A stretch of 64,000 bases of DNA from Bacillus mesophilus (GCF_011008845.1 NZ_JAAIWM010000001.1:496001-560000), one strand, 5' to 3'; shown: positions 19,905-30,629, counted from the first letter of the stretch. Notes: a model not told the origin generated them from the sequence alone. Numbers and translations are program-made.

Positions 19905-20655
19905 AATTTACTCTTGTTTCATGCTCTAGTTCCCAAAGCTTCTCGAAGAAAGGTTGTCCTTTTATTAGGTTCTCACACAGTTCAACATGGCGTTCGCTCC
20001 ATCCATACTGTACTTCCTCTATAAGGTGTTCCCATACTTCATCTAGTTCCATTTTTTGAATATCATTATATTTTGACGGATCCCAATCTGTATACCAATA
20101 ACGAATTTCGGCTACATTCTTAGAATTATAAAGCTGATCAAGGGCCATAAATAATAATTGCTTTAATTGACGTTCTTTTCGAGTTAAACCACTCATGTAT
20201 TGTGGAGATAATGAAAGAATATGATATTCCTTATATGTATCAATCTTGGCTGCATTAAATTGGTAGCTTCGTGGTTCTAGTTCGGCAACCATATCGTATA
20301 CTAGTTGCTCCTGTCTAGGTATGAGGCGACTTTTACGTATTGGTATATTGTAGCCGATCGTATCAACAGCTAAAATGCCTACACCATCTGTAACGATAAA
20401 ACAGTATTCTAGTTGAATACGCTCATGGTTTTTGCGCAAATATGCTTTATGAAAGATATCATTCATAAGTTGCCCTGGTATTTCCATTAAATCATTTTCA
20501 ATATAATGAAATAATGTAGAATCTACCTTTATCAATGGCACTTGATCTAGTAATTCAACTCGATCATCCTTACGCCATTCATGAAAGTGGCAAACATTAT
20601 AACCATTTTCTTCGCCCTCAAACCAATTCACCCATACATCATGCAGATACAACAT
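19903..20655 (-). CDS. yjbA: Conserved protein YjbA (DUF3603)
   Basis: Protein of unknown function, 250 residues, soluble, with no signal peptide or membrane segment. It starts [20 protein letters not shown] and is rich in acidic and aromatic residues throughout, with a [10 protein letters not shown] segment near residue 190. Identification rests on gene order (between trpS and the app operon, as yjbA in B. subtilis), equal length and resemblance to the DUF3603 family as I know it. The start has GAGGGATC upstream. Function undetermined. Confidence 0.8.
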   Translation of the reverse strand: MLYLHDVWVNWFEGEENGYNVCHFHEWRKDDRVELLDQVPLIKVDSTLFHYIENDLMEIPGQLMNDIFHKAYLRKNHERIQLEYCFIVTDGVGILAVDTIGYNIPIRKSRLIPRQEQLVYDMVAELEPRSYQFNAAKIDTYKEYHILSLSPQYMSGLTRKERQLKQLLFMALDQLYNSKNVAEIRYWYTDWDPSKYNDIQKMELDEVWEHLIEEVQYGWSERHVELCENLIKGQPFFEKLWELEHETRVN

Positions 20656-20758
20656 ATATGATCCCTCACTTTATATCTGTTTGTTATGAATCAGTATAGG
20701 CATATCTTGTCTAATTTATTCCAGTCAGGGAAAGTTCTTCAATAAATAGCTAATGTAC

Positions 20759-20968
20759 CTAACTTCTTGTTGGTGGTAAGTATATACTTAGCCATATGAA
20801 TGATACGCCTAAAGGTAATAGATAACATTCAACTCTTCTTGATATAAAAAAGAAATACTCATACAATCCATGACCATGTGTTAATACATTTAAATATGCA
20901 ATAGTAGAAACACCACCTGCCACTGAAATACCAAATCCGATTAGAAATAAAAATAACCGAAATACCAT
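20759..20968 (-). CDS. Small two-helix membrane protein, unknown
   Basis: 69 residues with a strong ribosome-binding site (AAGGGAGGAAT). Two hydrophobic segments (residues 3-25 and 47-65) flank a short loop containing ISRRVECY. It lies between yjbA and the end of the app operon, as a separate unit on the same strand. I do not recognise a named family, and similar small proteins are scattered in Bacillus. Function unknown. Confidence 0.6.
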   Translation of the reverse strand: MVFRLFLFLIGFGISVAGGVSTIAYLNVLTHGHGLYEYFFFISRRVECYLLPLGVSFIWLSIYLPPTRS

Positions 20969-21381
20969 TGTTTTATTCCTCCCTTCCCTTAGTCCTTTTG
21001 TTGTTTCTTTTCTAGACCCTATTAATCATGCTTTATGTAAAAACAATTTTGCTTTTTATATCAATTTTCATAAGTACTCTTATAAAAAAACGATTCAACC
21101 TAACACTTAATACCTTGTCCGACTATTAATAATATATATGACAAGCAGTTAGGCACTTATGTACGTATTCAATAATAAATGAATCTCAGATTTCAATTCA
21201 GAGTTACATTTAATTTCAGTTGAAAAAGTTAATTTGAAGGAGTTTACGAGTAAAAAGGAATTAGGGAAGTGGAATTATTAAGGATCACTTGTGCAGGGAA
21301 CAGATACATATAGGAAGCTATACCTGAGTTAATTAACTACCATAGAAAAAAAACCATCACAAATGTGATGGTTTTTCTGTT
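20969..21381. other. Intergenic gap between appC and the small membrane protein gene
   Basis: 413 bases, AT-rich. It holds the app operon terminator at its right end and presumably the promoter of the small membrane protein gene at its left end. No convincing coding sequence, repeat or RNA element was seen. Confidence 0.5.
21345..21376 (-). terminator. Terminator of the app operon
   Basis: AAACCATCAC / GTGATGGTTT stem followed on the minus strand by a T tract just after the appC stop. Confidence 0.9.
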
Positions 21382-22302
21382 TTAACGACTTGATTTAGGA
21401 TTGAATGCATCCTTTAAGCCTTCACCAACAAAGTTAATTGAAAGGATTGTTAAAGTGATAACAGCTGCAGGTGGAATCCAAATCCACCACTTTTTACTTA
21501 AAACATCTGGGCTTCTTGCTTCTTGAAGCATGTTACCCCAAGTCGGAGTAGATGATGATACACCAAATCCTAAGAAGCTTAGTCCAGTCTCAACTACGAT
21601 CATAACAGCTAATAATAAAGTTGCTTGAACGATAATTGTTGACATAACGTTTGGTAATAAGTGTTTTGTAATAACTTTAAATGGTGAACAACCAATTGAG
21701 ATCGCACTTAAAGTGTACTCATTTTCTTTTTCAGCTAAAATTTTACTACGTACTAAACGTGCAAGTCCACCCCAAGAGAGTAAACTAATTACGACGATTA
21801 ATGTCATTATACCTGAACCTTGGAAAATTGAGCTTAATACGATAACAAAGATTAGGAATGGGAAAGTTAAGATAAAATCAGTAAAACGCATCAGGATATT
21901 ATCAATTCTCCCACCGAAGAAACCTGCAGTTGCACCAACTAGAGTTCCAATTACAGATATACAAAAAGTAATCGTAAATGCTAGTGTTAATGAAACCTTA
22001 CCACCATAAAGCAATCGTTGAAATACATCTCTACCTGCTTTATCAGTTCCGAATAGAAATTCAGATGAAGGTTCTTTTGCCATTTGAGATAAATTTACTT
22101 TCTGAACATCCTCTAATGGTACTGTAATATATTGAGCAAACATCGAAACAAAGGTAATGAATAGTAGAAATACTAATCCGAGCATTGCTGGAATATTACG
22201 TACAAACTTTCTTCGTGCAATTGCCCATGGAGATTGTCCCTTTGTTACAGTATTCTGTTTGTTTACTACTACTGAGCTTTCGTTATTTGTAACTGGTTCC
22301 AT
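21382..22302 (-). CDS. appC: Oligopeptide ABC transporter permease AppC
   Basis: Inner-membrane permease of the App peptide importer, OppC family, 306 residues. About six membrane helices; the LFGTDKAGRDVFQRLLYGG motif (LGTDxxGRD type) precedes TM2, an EAA loop (YTLSAISIGCSPFKVITKHLLPN) lies near residue 205, and the C-terminal NFVGEGLKDAFNP signature is present. Last gene of appDFABC, 10 bases after appB, followed by a terminator. It pairs with AppB to form the channel. Start supported by AGAGGTG. Confidence 0.92.
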   Translation of the reverse strand: MEPVTNNESSVVVNKQNTVTKGQSPWAIARRKFVRNIPAMLGLVFLLFITFVSMFAQYITVPLEDVQKVNLSQMAKEPSSEFLFGTDKAGRDVFQRLLYGGKVSLTLAFTITFCISVIGTLVGATAGFFGGRIDNILMRFTDFILTFPFLIFVIVLSSIFQGSGIMTLIVVISLLSWGGLARLVRSKILAEKENEYTLSAISIGCSPFKVITKHLLPNVMSTIIVQATLLLAVMIVVETGLSFLGFGVSSSTPTWGNMLQEARSPDVLSKKWWIWIPPAAVITLTILSINFVGEGLKDAFNPKSSR

Positions 22303-22312
22303 GGTTTCACCT

Positions 22313-23278
22313 CTATTCTAATCTAATACGTGGATCAACTAATCCTAATAGTATATCCGCGAGTAAGTTTCCAATTAGTGTAAAGATAGTTAGCATTAGA
22401 GTAATTGCTAATACTACAGAATAATCACGTGCTGTAATCGATTCAACAAATAGATAACCAATTCCAGGGTATGTGAAGATTGTTTCTGTAATAACAGCTC
22501 CACCTACTAAACTAGCAAAGTCAAAACCGATCAGCGTTACAATTGGAATTAATGAGTTACGTAAAATATGCTTATTAAAAATCGTACCTTCTTTTGTACC
22601 CTTTGCTCTTGCTGTTCTTACATAATCTTTTCTAGAACTTTCGATCATATCATTACGTAAAAACTGAGTATAACTTGCTGTCGCAAACGCTCCTAGAACA
22701 ATTGCTGGAAGTAAAGTGTGCTTAAGTTTACTTAAATAGAAATCTAAAGTTCCTGGCTCTACTCCAATACCAATACTACCTGTTGCTGGAACCCAGCCTA
22801 GCTGGAAAGAAAAAATCCAAATCGCTACTAAAGCTGCTACGAAACTTGGAATAGCTAATCCAAGGTAGTTGTAAAAGGATATAGCATAATCTCCTATGCT
22901 ATATGGATGACGACCTGCATATCGTCCCATTACAAATGCAAGAACATATGTTATTAATAAAGCAAATAAGGCTAAGAATATAGTGTTAGGTAAACGAGAT
23001 CCTATTAGTTCCATTACTGGCATTTTATGATTAAATGAATCACCGAAATTTCCTTGTAGAATCCCACCAACCCAAGATAAATATTGTTCATGAATAGGAT
23101 CGTTCCATCCCATCTTTTCACGCATTTCATCAATATATTCTGGGCTTGAGTTTAATGGATCTACTTTTCCAGTAAGTGCGTCTCCAGGCATTAGCTTCGC
23201 TAGGGAGAAACACACTACTGAGATAAGGAAAAGTAATGGAATCATTCCTAGTAATCTACGAAGTGTGTAAATTAGCAT
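22313..23278 (-). CDS. appB: Oligopeptide ABC transporter permease AppB
   Basis: Permease of the OppB family, 321 residues, six membrane segments. Family signatures are the N-terminal YTLRRLLGMIPLLFLISVVCF helix, GDSFNHKMPVMELI, the EAA-type loop YVRTARAKGTKEGTIFNKHILRN near residue 220 and the TYPGIGYLFVESITARDY segment. It is separated from appA by a 170-base spacer with two stem-loops, described separately, which probably lower permease expression relative to the binding protein. Start supported by AAGGGG. Confidence 0.93.
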   Translation of the reverse strand: MLIYTLRRLLGMIPLLFLISVVCFSLAKLMPGDALTGKVDPLNSSPEYIDEMREKMGWNDPIHEQYLSWVGGILQGNFGDSFNHKMPVMELIGSRLPNTIFLALFALLITYVLAFVMGRYAGRHPYSIGDYAISFYNYLGLAIPSFVAALVAIWIFSFQLGWVPATGSIGIGVEPGTLDFYLSKLKHTLLPAIVLGAFATASYTQFLRNDMIESSRKDYVRTARAKGTKEGTIFNKHILRNSLIPIVTLIGFDFASLVGGAVITETIFTYPGIGYLFVESITARDYSVVLAITLMLTIFTLIGNLLADILLGLVDPRIRLE

Positions 23279-23316
23279 TATGAATTCCCCTTATCTGTTA
23301 TTTATTTATTATGCTC

Positions 23317-23421
23317 TTACTGTCGGTTGTCCTCCACTAACCAAACAATTCGTGGGGGATAACCGACAGTAAGAACTCAAATTACTTTTTTACAAAGACT
23401 TGGTGGGAGTTTCCTCCCACC
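23317..23421 (-). promoter_or_regulatory. Two stem-loops in the appA-appB spacer
   Basis: A large inverted repeat (CTTACTGTCGGTT at 23317-23329 pairing with AACCGACAGTAAG at 23361-23373) and a smaller one (GGTGGGA at 23402-23408 / TCCCACC at 23415-23421) lie between the binding-protein and permease genes. Neither is followed by a good T tract on the minus strand, so they look like mRNA 3'-end stabilisers or processing sites rather than full terminators. Confidence 0.7.
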
Positions 23422-23448
23422 GCGTCATTGTTATTTAACTTTTATCAA

Positions 23449-25203
23449 TTATTCCTTGATCCACCATAAGTGAACATCTTTTTGTACTGTAAATGCATTA
23501 GCATCAACGTTTTGAAGACGCTTGTTAGCTGCATATACATCTAATGGTTGGAACATGAAGATTGATGGAAGCTCATCGTTTACAAGTTTTTGCCACTCGT
23601 AATAGATTTCCTTACGGTGTTCAAGAACATCTTTACTTGTATCTTCAGGGAACTTAACACCAGCCTTGATTAACTCATCAGACTTTTCGTTTGCCCATCT
23701 CATCATATTCCACTTATCAGTGCTTAACCAAATACCAGATGGATCTGGATCTGTTGCAAGTCCCCAAGCACCGTTAAATGTTTCGAAAGTTGGGTCATCA
23801 GCATCGATTGAATCATAGAATAAGTTGAAGTCTTTTAATGCTCCACCGTTTAGACGAGCATCAATTCCTACGTCCTTCCAGTTTTGAAGGATGTATTGTG
23901 CACGTGGCTCAGCAGTTGAAGTTGAACTCATTGCATCAAAGTTTACAGTGAACTTTTCACCTTTTGGATCTTCAACAAAGCCGTCTCCGTCTTTGTCAAC
24001 ATAACCAGCTTCAGCAAGAATTTCTTTTGCTTTTGCTGGGTCATACTCATAAGAATTGATTTGATCATCTGGAATCTTAGCCCATGATACAGAAGGAAGT
24101 GGAACGTTTAGAAGTTGACCTAAACCGTTACTAAATCCATCTAAGATACCTTGACGGTCTAAAGCATGTGCCATTGCATGACGTAAAGCTTTGTCTTGGA
24201 ACTTAGGATTGTCAGATACAACTTTACCAGCTTCTGCATCATAACGTCCAAAGTCAAATCCAATATAGCTATAACCTAAGCTTGGCTCTTCAAAAAGATT
24301 TAAGTTAGGAAGTTCTTTAATATCTGGGTATTGATCAGATGGTGCTTCCATGATATCAACTTCTCCACTCTCAAGTAATCCACTTGCAAGTGCAGGATCG
24401 ATAACTTTGTATACTACGCCATCAAGTAATGCTGGACCTTGCCAGTAATCATCAAAGCGCTCGAATTCAATCATTTCACCAGGAACAATGTTCTTCACTT
24501 TAAACGGTCCGAATCCCATAGGATTTTGACGAACTTGTGGAGAATCAATCATGTCAGCTACTGCAATGCCAGCATAGTGATCCTTGTGCATTGGGTAAGT
24601 CCAAATGTTATCAAGAAGGTTTACAACTGCCTCTTCAACAGTAACAGTAATTGTGTAATCATCAACTACAGTAATACCTTCAATTTTGTCAGCAGTGCCA
24701 TCTTTATAAGCTTGTGCACCTTTAATCATAGATACGTTAGTAAAACGAGTTCCAGGGTAATCTTTATCAGCGATTACATACCAAGCAAACTCCATATCTT
24801 CAGCTTTTAACTCATCACCATCATGCCATTTAACACCTGGTTGAATTTTAAACGTTAATTGTGTTTGATCTTCGTTAAATTCCCAAGTAGCTACGTTTGC
24901 CTCTGGTAATAAATCATCACCAGTTGCAAGTAATGCTTCAGACATAAATGATAAAGCTAGTGAATCATCTTGACCTTCATAGAATGCAAAGTCTAATACA
25001 CCTTTAAAAGGTTGTGTGAAAGCGTAAGTTGCTACTCCACCTGCAACAGGCTCGTCTGTAGCTTCTTCCTCAGTTGTTTCTTCACCAGTAGTTTCTTCTG
25101 GCTTTTCTTCAGCAGGCTCTTCGTTCGCTCCACCGCTACAAGCAGCAAGGAACATTGATAGTACTAATAGCATAGCTACTAGCCATAGGACTGACTTTTT
25201 CAT
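23449..25203 (-). CDS. appA: Oligopeptide-binding lipoprotein AppA
   Basis: Extracellular substrate-binding lipoprotein of the App importer, SBP_bac_5 family, 584 residues. The signal peptide ends in a lipobox (LAAC) at about residues 19-22, followed by an acidic Glu/Thr-rich linker at 25-55. The family signature region FKIQPGVKWHDGDELKAEDMEF is near residue 120, and DPDPSGIWLST lies in the C-terminal half. An EF-like DKDGDGFVEDPKG segment, common in these proteins, is present near residue 400. Third gene of the operon with a 77-base gap after appF. Start supported by GGGGGGAA. Confidence 0.94.
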   Translation of the reverse strand: MKKSVLWLVAMLLVLSMFLAACSGGANEEPAEEKPEETTGEETTEEEATDEPVAGGVATYAFTQPFKGVLDFAFYEGQDDSLALSFMSEALLATGDDLLPEANVATWEFNEDQTQLTFKIQPGVKWHDGDELKAEDMEFAWYVIADKDYPGTRFTNVSMIKGAQAYKDGTADKIEGITVVDDYTITVTVEEAVVNLLDNIWTYPMHKDHYAGIAVADMIDSPQVRQNPMGFGPFKVKNIVPGEMIEFERFDDYWQGPALLDGVVYKVIDPALASGLLESGEVDIMEAPSDQYPDIKELPNLNLFEEPSLGYSYIGFDFGRYDAEAGKVVSDNPKFQDKALRHAMAHALDRQGILDGFSNGLGQLLNVPLPSVSWAKIPDDQINSYEYDPAKAKEILAEAGYVDKDGDGFVEDPKGEKFTVNFDAMSSTSTAEPRAQYILQNWKDVGIDARLNGGALKDFNLFYDSIDADDPTFETFNGAWGLATDPDPSGIWLSTDKWNMMRWANEKSDELIKAGVKFPEDTSKDVLEHRKEIYYEWQKLVNDELPSIFMFQPLDVYAANKRLQNVDANAFTVQKDVHLWWIKE

Positions 25204-25280
25204 TGATTTCCCCCCAATAAAAATTTTAATATTCTCTAAAGGTTGTACCAGCTAGAACTTAGAAAAACATTTGTCTCTCT

Positions 25281-26267
25281 TTAATTATAAAGGTGACAAG
25301 CAACTCTATGTCCTGGCTTCACCTCCTTTAAAGAAGGAATAACTGTCTGACATTCTGGCATTGCATGACGGCAACGCGGATGGAATGTACATCCTGAAGG
25401 CGGGTTAATCGGACTTGGTACATCCCCCTCTAGGATAATACGATCTTTCTTCTTTCTTGGATCTGGCTCAGGAATTGCTGAAATAAGTGCCTGTGTATAT
25501 GGGTGTAATGGTTCACTATATAGACTGCCCTTATCTGCAAGTTCTACTAATCCTCCAAGATACATAACACCAATACGATCACTCATGTGCTTAACAACAC
25601 TTAAATCATGAGCAATAAACAGGAACGTTAATTCAAATTCATCTTGTAGCTCTTTTAGTAAATTCAATACCTGTGACTGAACTGACACGTCTAGTGCTGA
25701 TACTGGTTCATCGGCAATGATTAGTTTCGGTCTTAGTGCAAGAGCACGAGCGATTCCAATACGTTGACGTTGTCCACCTGAGAATTCATGTGGATATTTA
25801 TAATATGCATCTCTTGGTAAGCCTACTTTTGTTAACAATTCCATAACTTCTTCTTGCAAGTCTTTTTCAGATCTCTTTGTGTAGTTACGAATTGGTTCAG
25901 AAACAAGATGTCCTACCATCATAGTTGGGTTTAAAGACGCATAAGGATCCTGAAACACCATTTGAAAGTCTTGTCTAATCTTTCTAAGTGATGTTCCACG
26001 TAGATTGGTAATATCTCTACCTTCAAAGATAATTTGTCCTTCTGTTGGTTCTAATAATCGTAAAATAGTTCTTCCAGCTGTTGATTTACCACAGCCAGAT
26101 TCTCCAACTAGTCCAAGCGTTTCACCTTTGTTAATTTCGAATGAGATTCCATCTACAGCTTTTACAGCTCCAATTTGACGTCTGAAAAATCCACCTTTGA
26201 TAGGGTAATGAGTTTTAAGGTTTTTAACTTCTAATAGTATGTCTTTTTCTTTAACTGCTTGGCTCAT
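25281..26267 (-). CDS. appF: Oligopeptide ABC transporter ATP-binding protein AppF
   Basis: Cytoplasmic ATPase of the App importer, 328 residues. Walker [10 protein letters not shown] near residue 55, signature motif [15 protein letters not shown], Walker [15 protein letters not shown], the His switch FIAHDLSVV and the C-terminal oligopeptide/dipeptide extension with a cysteine-rich cluster ([14 protein letters not shown]), which in this family can bind an iron-sulfur cluster. The ATG overlaps the appD stop by one base (TAATG), indicating translational coupling. AppD and AppF form the ATPase heterodimer. Confidence 0.95.
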   Translation of the reverse strand: MSQAVKEKDILLEVKNLKTHYPIKGGFFRRQIGAVKAVDGISFEINKGETLGLVGESGCGKSTAGRTILRLLEPTEGQIIFEGRDITNLRGTSLRKIRQDFQMVFQDPYASLNPTMMVGHLVSEPIRNYTKRSEKDLQEEVMELLTKVGLPRDAYYKYPHEFSGGQRQRIGIARALALRPKLIIADEPVSALDVSVQSQVLNLLKELQDEFELTFLFIAHDLSVVKHMSDRIGVMYLGGLVELADKGSLYSEPLHPYTQALISAIPEPDPRKKKDRIILEGDVPSPINPPSGCTFHPRCRHAMPECQTVIPSLKEVKPGHRVACHLYN

Positions 26268-27292
26268 TAGTTTACCTTCACCCCTTCTCTAGGATAGCTA
26301 ACGTCGTACAGCAGACAGGATACATCATGTCCTGGGGTTACTTCAGCAAGCTGTGGTGTAATCGTTTTACATTCAGCAGTTGCTTGTGGGCAACGGTCAG
26401 CAAAGCGGCACCCAACCTCTGGCATATTAATTAGAGACGGTACAATACCTTTAATTGTACTTAACTCTTCAACTTCTTCATCCATCTTCGGAATCGCACC
26501 CATAAGTAGCTTCGTATATGGATGTTTAGGATCGTGGAACAATGTATCTACATCTGTTTTTTCGACAATTCTACCCGCGTACATTACGATAACCTCGTCA
26601 CACATTTCTGCAACTACTCCAAGGTCATGGGTAATTAATAATACGGACATATCATTAACTTCTTGAATTTCTTTTAACAGTTCAAGAATTTGTGCTTGAA
26701 CGGTTACATCAAGTGCAGTGGTTGGCTCATCCGCGATTAAGATTTTAGGTTGACAGGCAATTGCAATTGCAATCATGACCCTTTGTCTCATACCACCTGA
26801 TAATTGATGCGGATATTCGTCGACAATTTTTTCAGGTCTAGAAATCCCAACACTCTTTAATAAAGCAATACTCTTTAAACGAGCTTCTTTTTTTGTTAAA
26901 TCTGTGTGATTTAACAATGCTTCTTGAATTTGAAATCCTATTGTAAATACAGGATTAAGAGATGTCATTGGTTCTTGGAAGATCATCCCAATGTCTTTTC
27001 CTCTTACTTTATTAATCTCTTTATCTTTTAATTTTGCAAGATCCCGTTCTTGAAACAGAATTTCACCATTCACAATTTTACCGTTTTCTTTTGGTAGAAG
27101 ACCCATAATAGATAGTGACATAACACTTTTCCCACAGCCTGATTCACCAACAATACCAATTACTTGTTTAGGCTTTACTGAGAAAGATACGCCGTCTACT
27201 GCATTATAATATTTACCACCAATACGGAAACCTGTTTTTAAATCCTTAATCTCTAAGACCGGTGCTCCATTGCTATGTTTAAGTTTTGTCAT
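26267..27292 (-). CDS. appD: Oligopeptide ABC transporter ATP-binding protein AppD
   Basis: First gene of the appDFABC operon, ATPase subunit of 341 residues. Start chosen at 27292, where AGAGGTG lies 5 bases upstream; an in-frame TTG at 27325 has no such site. Walker [10 protein letters not shown], signature LSGGMRQRVMIAIAIA, Walker B ILIADEPTTALDVT and a C-terminal cysteine cluster (CRFADRCPQATAEC). App transports oligopeptides, including signalling peptides of the Phr type in B. subtilis, where the operon is controlled by ScoC; a CodY-like motif just upstream here is only tentative. Confidence 0.95.
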   Translation of the reverse strand: MTKLKHSNGAPVLEIKDLKTGFRIGGKYYNAVDGVSFSVKPKQVIGIVGESGCGKSVMSLSIMGLLPKENGKIVNGEILFQERDLAKLKDKEINKVRGKDIGMIFQEPMTSLNPVFTIGFQIQEALLNHTDLTKKEARLKSIALLKSVGISRPEKIVDEYPHQLSGGMRQRVMIAIAIACQPKILIADEPTTALDVTVQAQILELLKEIQEVNDMSVLLITHDLGVVAEMCDEVIVMYAGRIVEKTDVDTLFHDPKHPYTKLLMGAIPKMDEEVEELSTIKGIVPSLINMPEVGCRFADRCPQATAECKTITPQLAEVTPGHDVSCLLYDVSYPREGVKVN

Positions 27293-27305
27293 TATCACAC
27301 CTCTG

Positions 27306-27320
27306 AATATTTTGATAATT
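27306..27320. promoter_or_regulatory. Possible CodY motif before appD
   Basis: On the minus strand AATTATCAAAATATT matches the CodY consensus AATTTTCWGAAAATT at 12 of 15 positions, 14-28 bases before the appD start. Such weak matches are frequent in AT-rich DNA. Confidence 0.25.
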
Positions 27321-27439
27321 CCCAATGTTATCTGAGTTTCATATTATTACAGAATCATTACAATTGCAACACTCTTTTTGCAGCAAATTAATAATTTTAT
27401 ATTTTGAATATTTGATTAACGTTGATATCATAGGCTTCT

Positions 27440-28231
27440 TCATGTTTGTGATTGGATTATTTTACAAATTTGTTTTTTAGTCAATTTTTCAAGAGAATGT
27501 AAAGTATATTTATGATTCTCAATAATTTGTTCAACCAAATAGAAACCAACTGAGTAACCCAACATACGAGGATAACCTTTCATACCGTAAAGTAGCTCTT
27601 GAAATAACTGATCTTTTTTGGTGATATTCTGTTTAGGGAGTATAATTTCCTTATACCATTTCTCAAGCTGTTCTGTTTGGTACAGCTTGGTCCAAAAAGC
27701 ATTGCGCTCTTCTCCACATTCCTTTTTGACTGCATGTTCTGCCATCCCTTCTAATAGGATGGTATCTAATAAGGTAAGTTCTTCGTCTTTTTGATTCATT
27801 GAATCCAGTCTACAAACATGATGATATTCATGGGTTATCAACGCTTTTAACTCCATCTCCTCCATATTTGGAGATAGAAATAAGAATAGTTTATCATAAA
27901 AAGCAAGTCCTGACTTCCCTTTATTTTCTTCCATCATTCTCGAATTTCGTTGATTGATTGGGAATATAAATATAGGAATATCAGGACCTTTAAATTTTAA
28001 CCTTAGAGAAGTATAATGCTTGTTTACTTCTTTCCAGTAGTTAGATGTAATTAGTTGTTCAATTTCTTTACGTTTATTAAAGATTGAAGGCTTATACATT
28101 CCATATAAGCAAAGATAATCATAAATTTCTTTTTGAGAACTACCATTAAAGTATTTGATTAGCTTTTCGCAAAGCTTGATTGGATTTTCACCATGCTCAG
28201 ATAACCATTTCTTCGTGTTTACTACGCTCAA
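27440..28231 (-). CDS. yjaZ: YjaZ, DUF2268 zincin-like protein
   Basis: 263 residues, DUF2268 family of predicted Zn-dependent proteases. The HEYHH motif (HExxH) is at residues 134-138, followed by EGMAEHAVKKECG, where a downstream Glu can be the third zinc ligand. No signal peptide, so likely cytoplasmic. The TTG start at 28231 is supported by GAGGAGTG 8 bases upstream. It lies between fabF and appD as in B. subtilis. Substrates are unknown. Confidence 0.85.
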   Translation of the reverse strand: MSVVNTKKWLSEHGENPIKLCEKLIKYFNGSSQKEIYDYLCLYGMYKPSIFNKRKEIEQLITSNYWKEVNKHYTSLRLKFKGPDIPIFIFPINQRNSRMMEENKGKSGLAFYDKLFLFLSPNMEEMELKALITHEYHHVCRLDSMNQKDEELTLLDTILLEGMAEHAVKKECGEERNAFWTKLYQTEQLEKWYKEIILPKQNITKKDQLFQELLYGMKGYPRMLGYSVGFYLVEQIIENHKYTLHSLEKLTKKQICKIIQSQT

Positions 28232-28322
28232 CCTTGTTCACTCCTCTTCATTTCATATCGCTATTATATGAGAGAGAAGAAAACTTGTTAGCTGAATAAT
28301 TTCATTATACCTGATAGATTAT

Positions 28323-28358
28323 AAAAAAAACCTACCAAAATATTTCCATGGTAGGTTT
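28323..28358 (-). terminator. Terminator of fabH-fabF
   Basis: AAACCTACC / GGTAGGTTT stem followed on the minus strand by a T-rich tract. Confidence 0.88.
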
Positions 28359-28364
28359 CTATTC

Positions 28365-29603
28365 CTATTCATGCTTTTTGAAAATCAATGTAGCGTTATG
28401 TCCACCAAATCCAAGCGAGTTACTTAACACTGCGTAAACATCCTGTTTTCTTGCTTCATCAGGAACATAATCTAAATCACAATCAGGATCAGGTGTTTGA
28501 ATATTAATGGTAGGAGGAATGACTCCTTCTGAAATAGCCATTACGGAGAATACCGCTTCAACTCCTCCGGCTGCTCCTAATAAATGACCTGTCATTGATT
28601 TAGTCGAACCAACTGCCATTTTATAAGCATGCTCGCCAAACACTTCTTTTATTGCCATTGTTTCATACTTATCATTATATGGTGTACTTGTACCATGAGC
28701 ATTCATGTAGGTAATTTGTTCTGGACGTAAGTCTGCATCCTGAAGTGCTTGCTTCATTGCTCTTACTCCACCTTCTCCTGCTGGGGCAGGTTGAGTAATA
28801 TGATAAGCATCACCAGTAGCGCCATATCCAACGATTTCTGCGTAAATCTTAGCACCTCTTGCAACAGCATGTTCCAGTTCCTCTAGAATTAAGATTCCTG
28901 CTCCTTCTCCCATAACAAACCCATCTCGATTTAAGTCAAATGGACGACTTGCTGATGCCGGGTCTGGGTTAAACGACAGTGCTTTCATTGAGCTAAACCC
29001 GGCGAATGCCATGTTTGTTAATGGAGCTTCTGTTCCTCCAGTCACCATAACATCAGCATCACCTCGTTGGATTACTTTAAAAGCATCACCAATGGAGTTT
29101 GCTCCAGATGCACAAGCCGTTACTGTACATGAGTTAATTCCCCTTGCACCAATTGCAATTGATACTTGACCAGCAGCCATATCTGGAATCATCATTGGTA
29201 CGTAAAATGGGCTTACTCGGCGGTATCCCTTTGCCTGGAATTGTTTATATTGTTCTTCATGTGTTTCCATTCCACCGATTCCAGAACCGATCCATACACC
29301 AACTCGGGGAGCATTATCGTCTGTAATCTTTAGGTTGGCATCTTCTACAGCCATTAATGATGCAGCCATTGCATATTGAGTAAAACGGTCCATCTTCTTT
29401 GCATCTTTACGGTCCATATAAGTCTCAGGATCGAAATCTTTTAATTCAGCCGCAACCTTTGCTGGAAAATCATCTGGGTTCACTCGAGTTAGTGGACCAA
29501 TTCCTGATACTCCGTTAATTAAATTATTCCACGTTGTTTCTAAATTATTTCCGATAGGAGATAATATTCCAAGTCCTGTTACAACTACTCGTTTTTTTAG
29601 CAT
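28365..29603 (-). CDS. fabF: 3-oxoacyl-ACP synthase II
   Basis: Beta-ketoacyl-ACP synthase II, elongates acyl-ACP with malonyl-ACP in type II fatty acid synthesis. 412 residues. The catalytic triad is visible: nucleophile Cys in TACASGANS near residue 163, His in [11 protein letters not shown] near 303 and His in [12 protein letters not shown] near 340. It follows fabH in the same direction with a 61-base gap, forming the fabHA-fabF operon of Bacillus. FabF sets chain length and temperature response and is the cerulenin target. Start supported by AAAAGGAG. Confidence 0.97.
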   Translation of the reverse strand: MLKKRVVVTGLGILSPIGNNLETTWNNLINGVSGIGPLTRVNPDDFPAKVAAELKDFDPETYMDRKDAKKMDRFTQYAMAASLMAVEDANLKITDDNAPRVGVWIGSGIGGMETHEEQYKQFQAKGYRRVSPFYVPMMIPDMAAGQVSIAIGARGINSCTVTACASGANSIGDAFKVIQRGDADVMVTGGTEAPLTNMAFAGFSSMKALSFNPDPASASRPFDLNRDGFVMGEGAGILILEELEHAVARGAKIYAEIVGYGATGDAYHITQPAPAGEGGVRAMKQALQDADLRPEQITYMNAHGTSTPYNDKYETMAIKEVFGEHAYKMAVGSTKSMTGHLLGAAGGVEAVFSVMAISEGVIPPTINIQTPDPDCDLDYVPDEARKQDVYAVLSNSLGFGGHNATLIFKKHE

Positions 29604-29664
29604 GATTTAGTAGCACTCCTTTTAAGAATTACTATATATTAGGTTTTTTATTTACTTAAGCTTT

Positions 29665-30597
29665 TTATCTTCCCCATCGAAGAGCAACTGCCCCCCATGT
29701 GAGTCCTCCACCAAAACCAACCATGACAAGAAGGTCATTATCTTTAATTCTCCCTTTTTCCAGTTCTTCAACTATTGCAATCGGAATCGAGGATGCTGAC
29801 GTATTCCCATACTTTCCTACCGTTTTTGCCATCTTTTCCTCAGGTAGCTCTAAACGTTGTCTAGCAGCTTCCATAATTCTAATGTTTGCTTGATGTGGAA
29901 TCAAGAAATCAACATCTTCTTTACTTAAACCTGCCTTTTCTAAAACATTTAAACTTGATTCACCCATTTGGCGGACAGCAAATTTAAATACTTCTCTTCC
30001 GTTCATAACAATGTAATCATCCTGGTAAAGGTGTTTTGCGCCTGTACCATCTGAGCCTAACTCAAAGGAAAGTATTCCTTTCCCTTCAGAAACTGGCCCC
30101 ATAACCGTTGCACCAGCTCCGTCACCAAAAAGAACAGCTGTATTACGATCACTCCAATCGGTGATTTTTGAAAGCTTTTCTACACCAACAACTAATACAT
30201 GTTTGTATACCTTTGATTCAATAAATTGTTTAGCCATAACCATTCCATATATAAAACCAGCACAAGCTGCACCAATGTCAAATGCGGCTGCATTTTTTGC
30301 ACCAAGCTTTTCTTGAATTAAGCAGGCAACAGACGGGAAAGGAGAATCTGGGGTGACCGTTGCGACTACAATTAAATCAAGATCTTCCGCAGTAATACCA
30401 GCATTCTCAATTGCCTTTTGAGCAGCAAAGAATGCCATATCAGATGTATCTATATCATCAGTTGCAACTCTTCTCTCTTCTATACCTGTTCTTGTACGAA
30501 TCCACTCATCTGAAGTATCGACCATTTTCTCCAAATCAGCATTTGTGAGAACTTTATCAGGCAAGTAACGGCCAATTCCAATGATCCCAGCATTCAT
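29665..30597 (-). CDS. fabH: 3-oxoacyl-ACP synthase III
   Basis: Initiates fatty acid synthesis by condensing acyl-CoA primers (branched in Bacillus) with malonyl-ACP. 310 residues from the ATG at 30597; an in-frame extension to 30627 is rejected because AAAGGGG fits the later codon. Catalytic Cys in [12 protein letters not shown] near residue 112, His in [10 protein letters not shown] and Asn in YGNTSASS. The position next to fabF, comZ and med corresponds to fabHA of B. subtilis. A FapR-type operator lies 33-51 bases upstream. Confidence 0.97.
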   Translation of the reverse strand: MNAGIIGIGRYLPDKVLTNADLEKMVDTSDEWIRTRTGIEERRVATDDIDTSDMAFFAAQKAIENAGITAEDLDLIVVATVTPDSPFPSVACLIQEKLGAKNAAAFDIGAACAGFIYGMVMAKQFIESKVYKHVLVVGVEKLSKITDWSDRNTAVLFGDGAGATVMGPVSEGKGILSFELGSDGTGAKHLYQDDYIVMNGREVFKFAVRQMGESSLNVLEKAGLSKEDVDFLIPHQANIRIMEAARQRLELPEEKMAKTVGKYGNTSASSIPIAIVEELEKGRIKDNDLLVMVGFGGGLTWGAVALRWGR

Positions 30598-30629
30598 TAA
30601 AAAAACCCCTTTATAATTTGTTATCAAAT

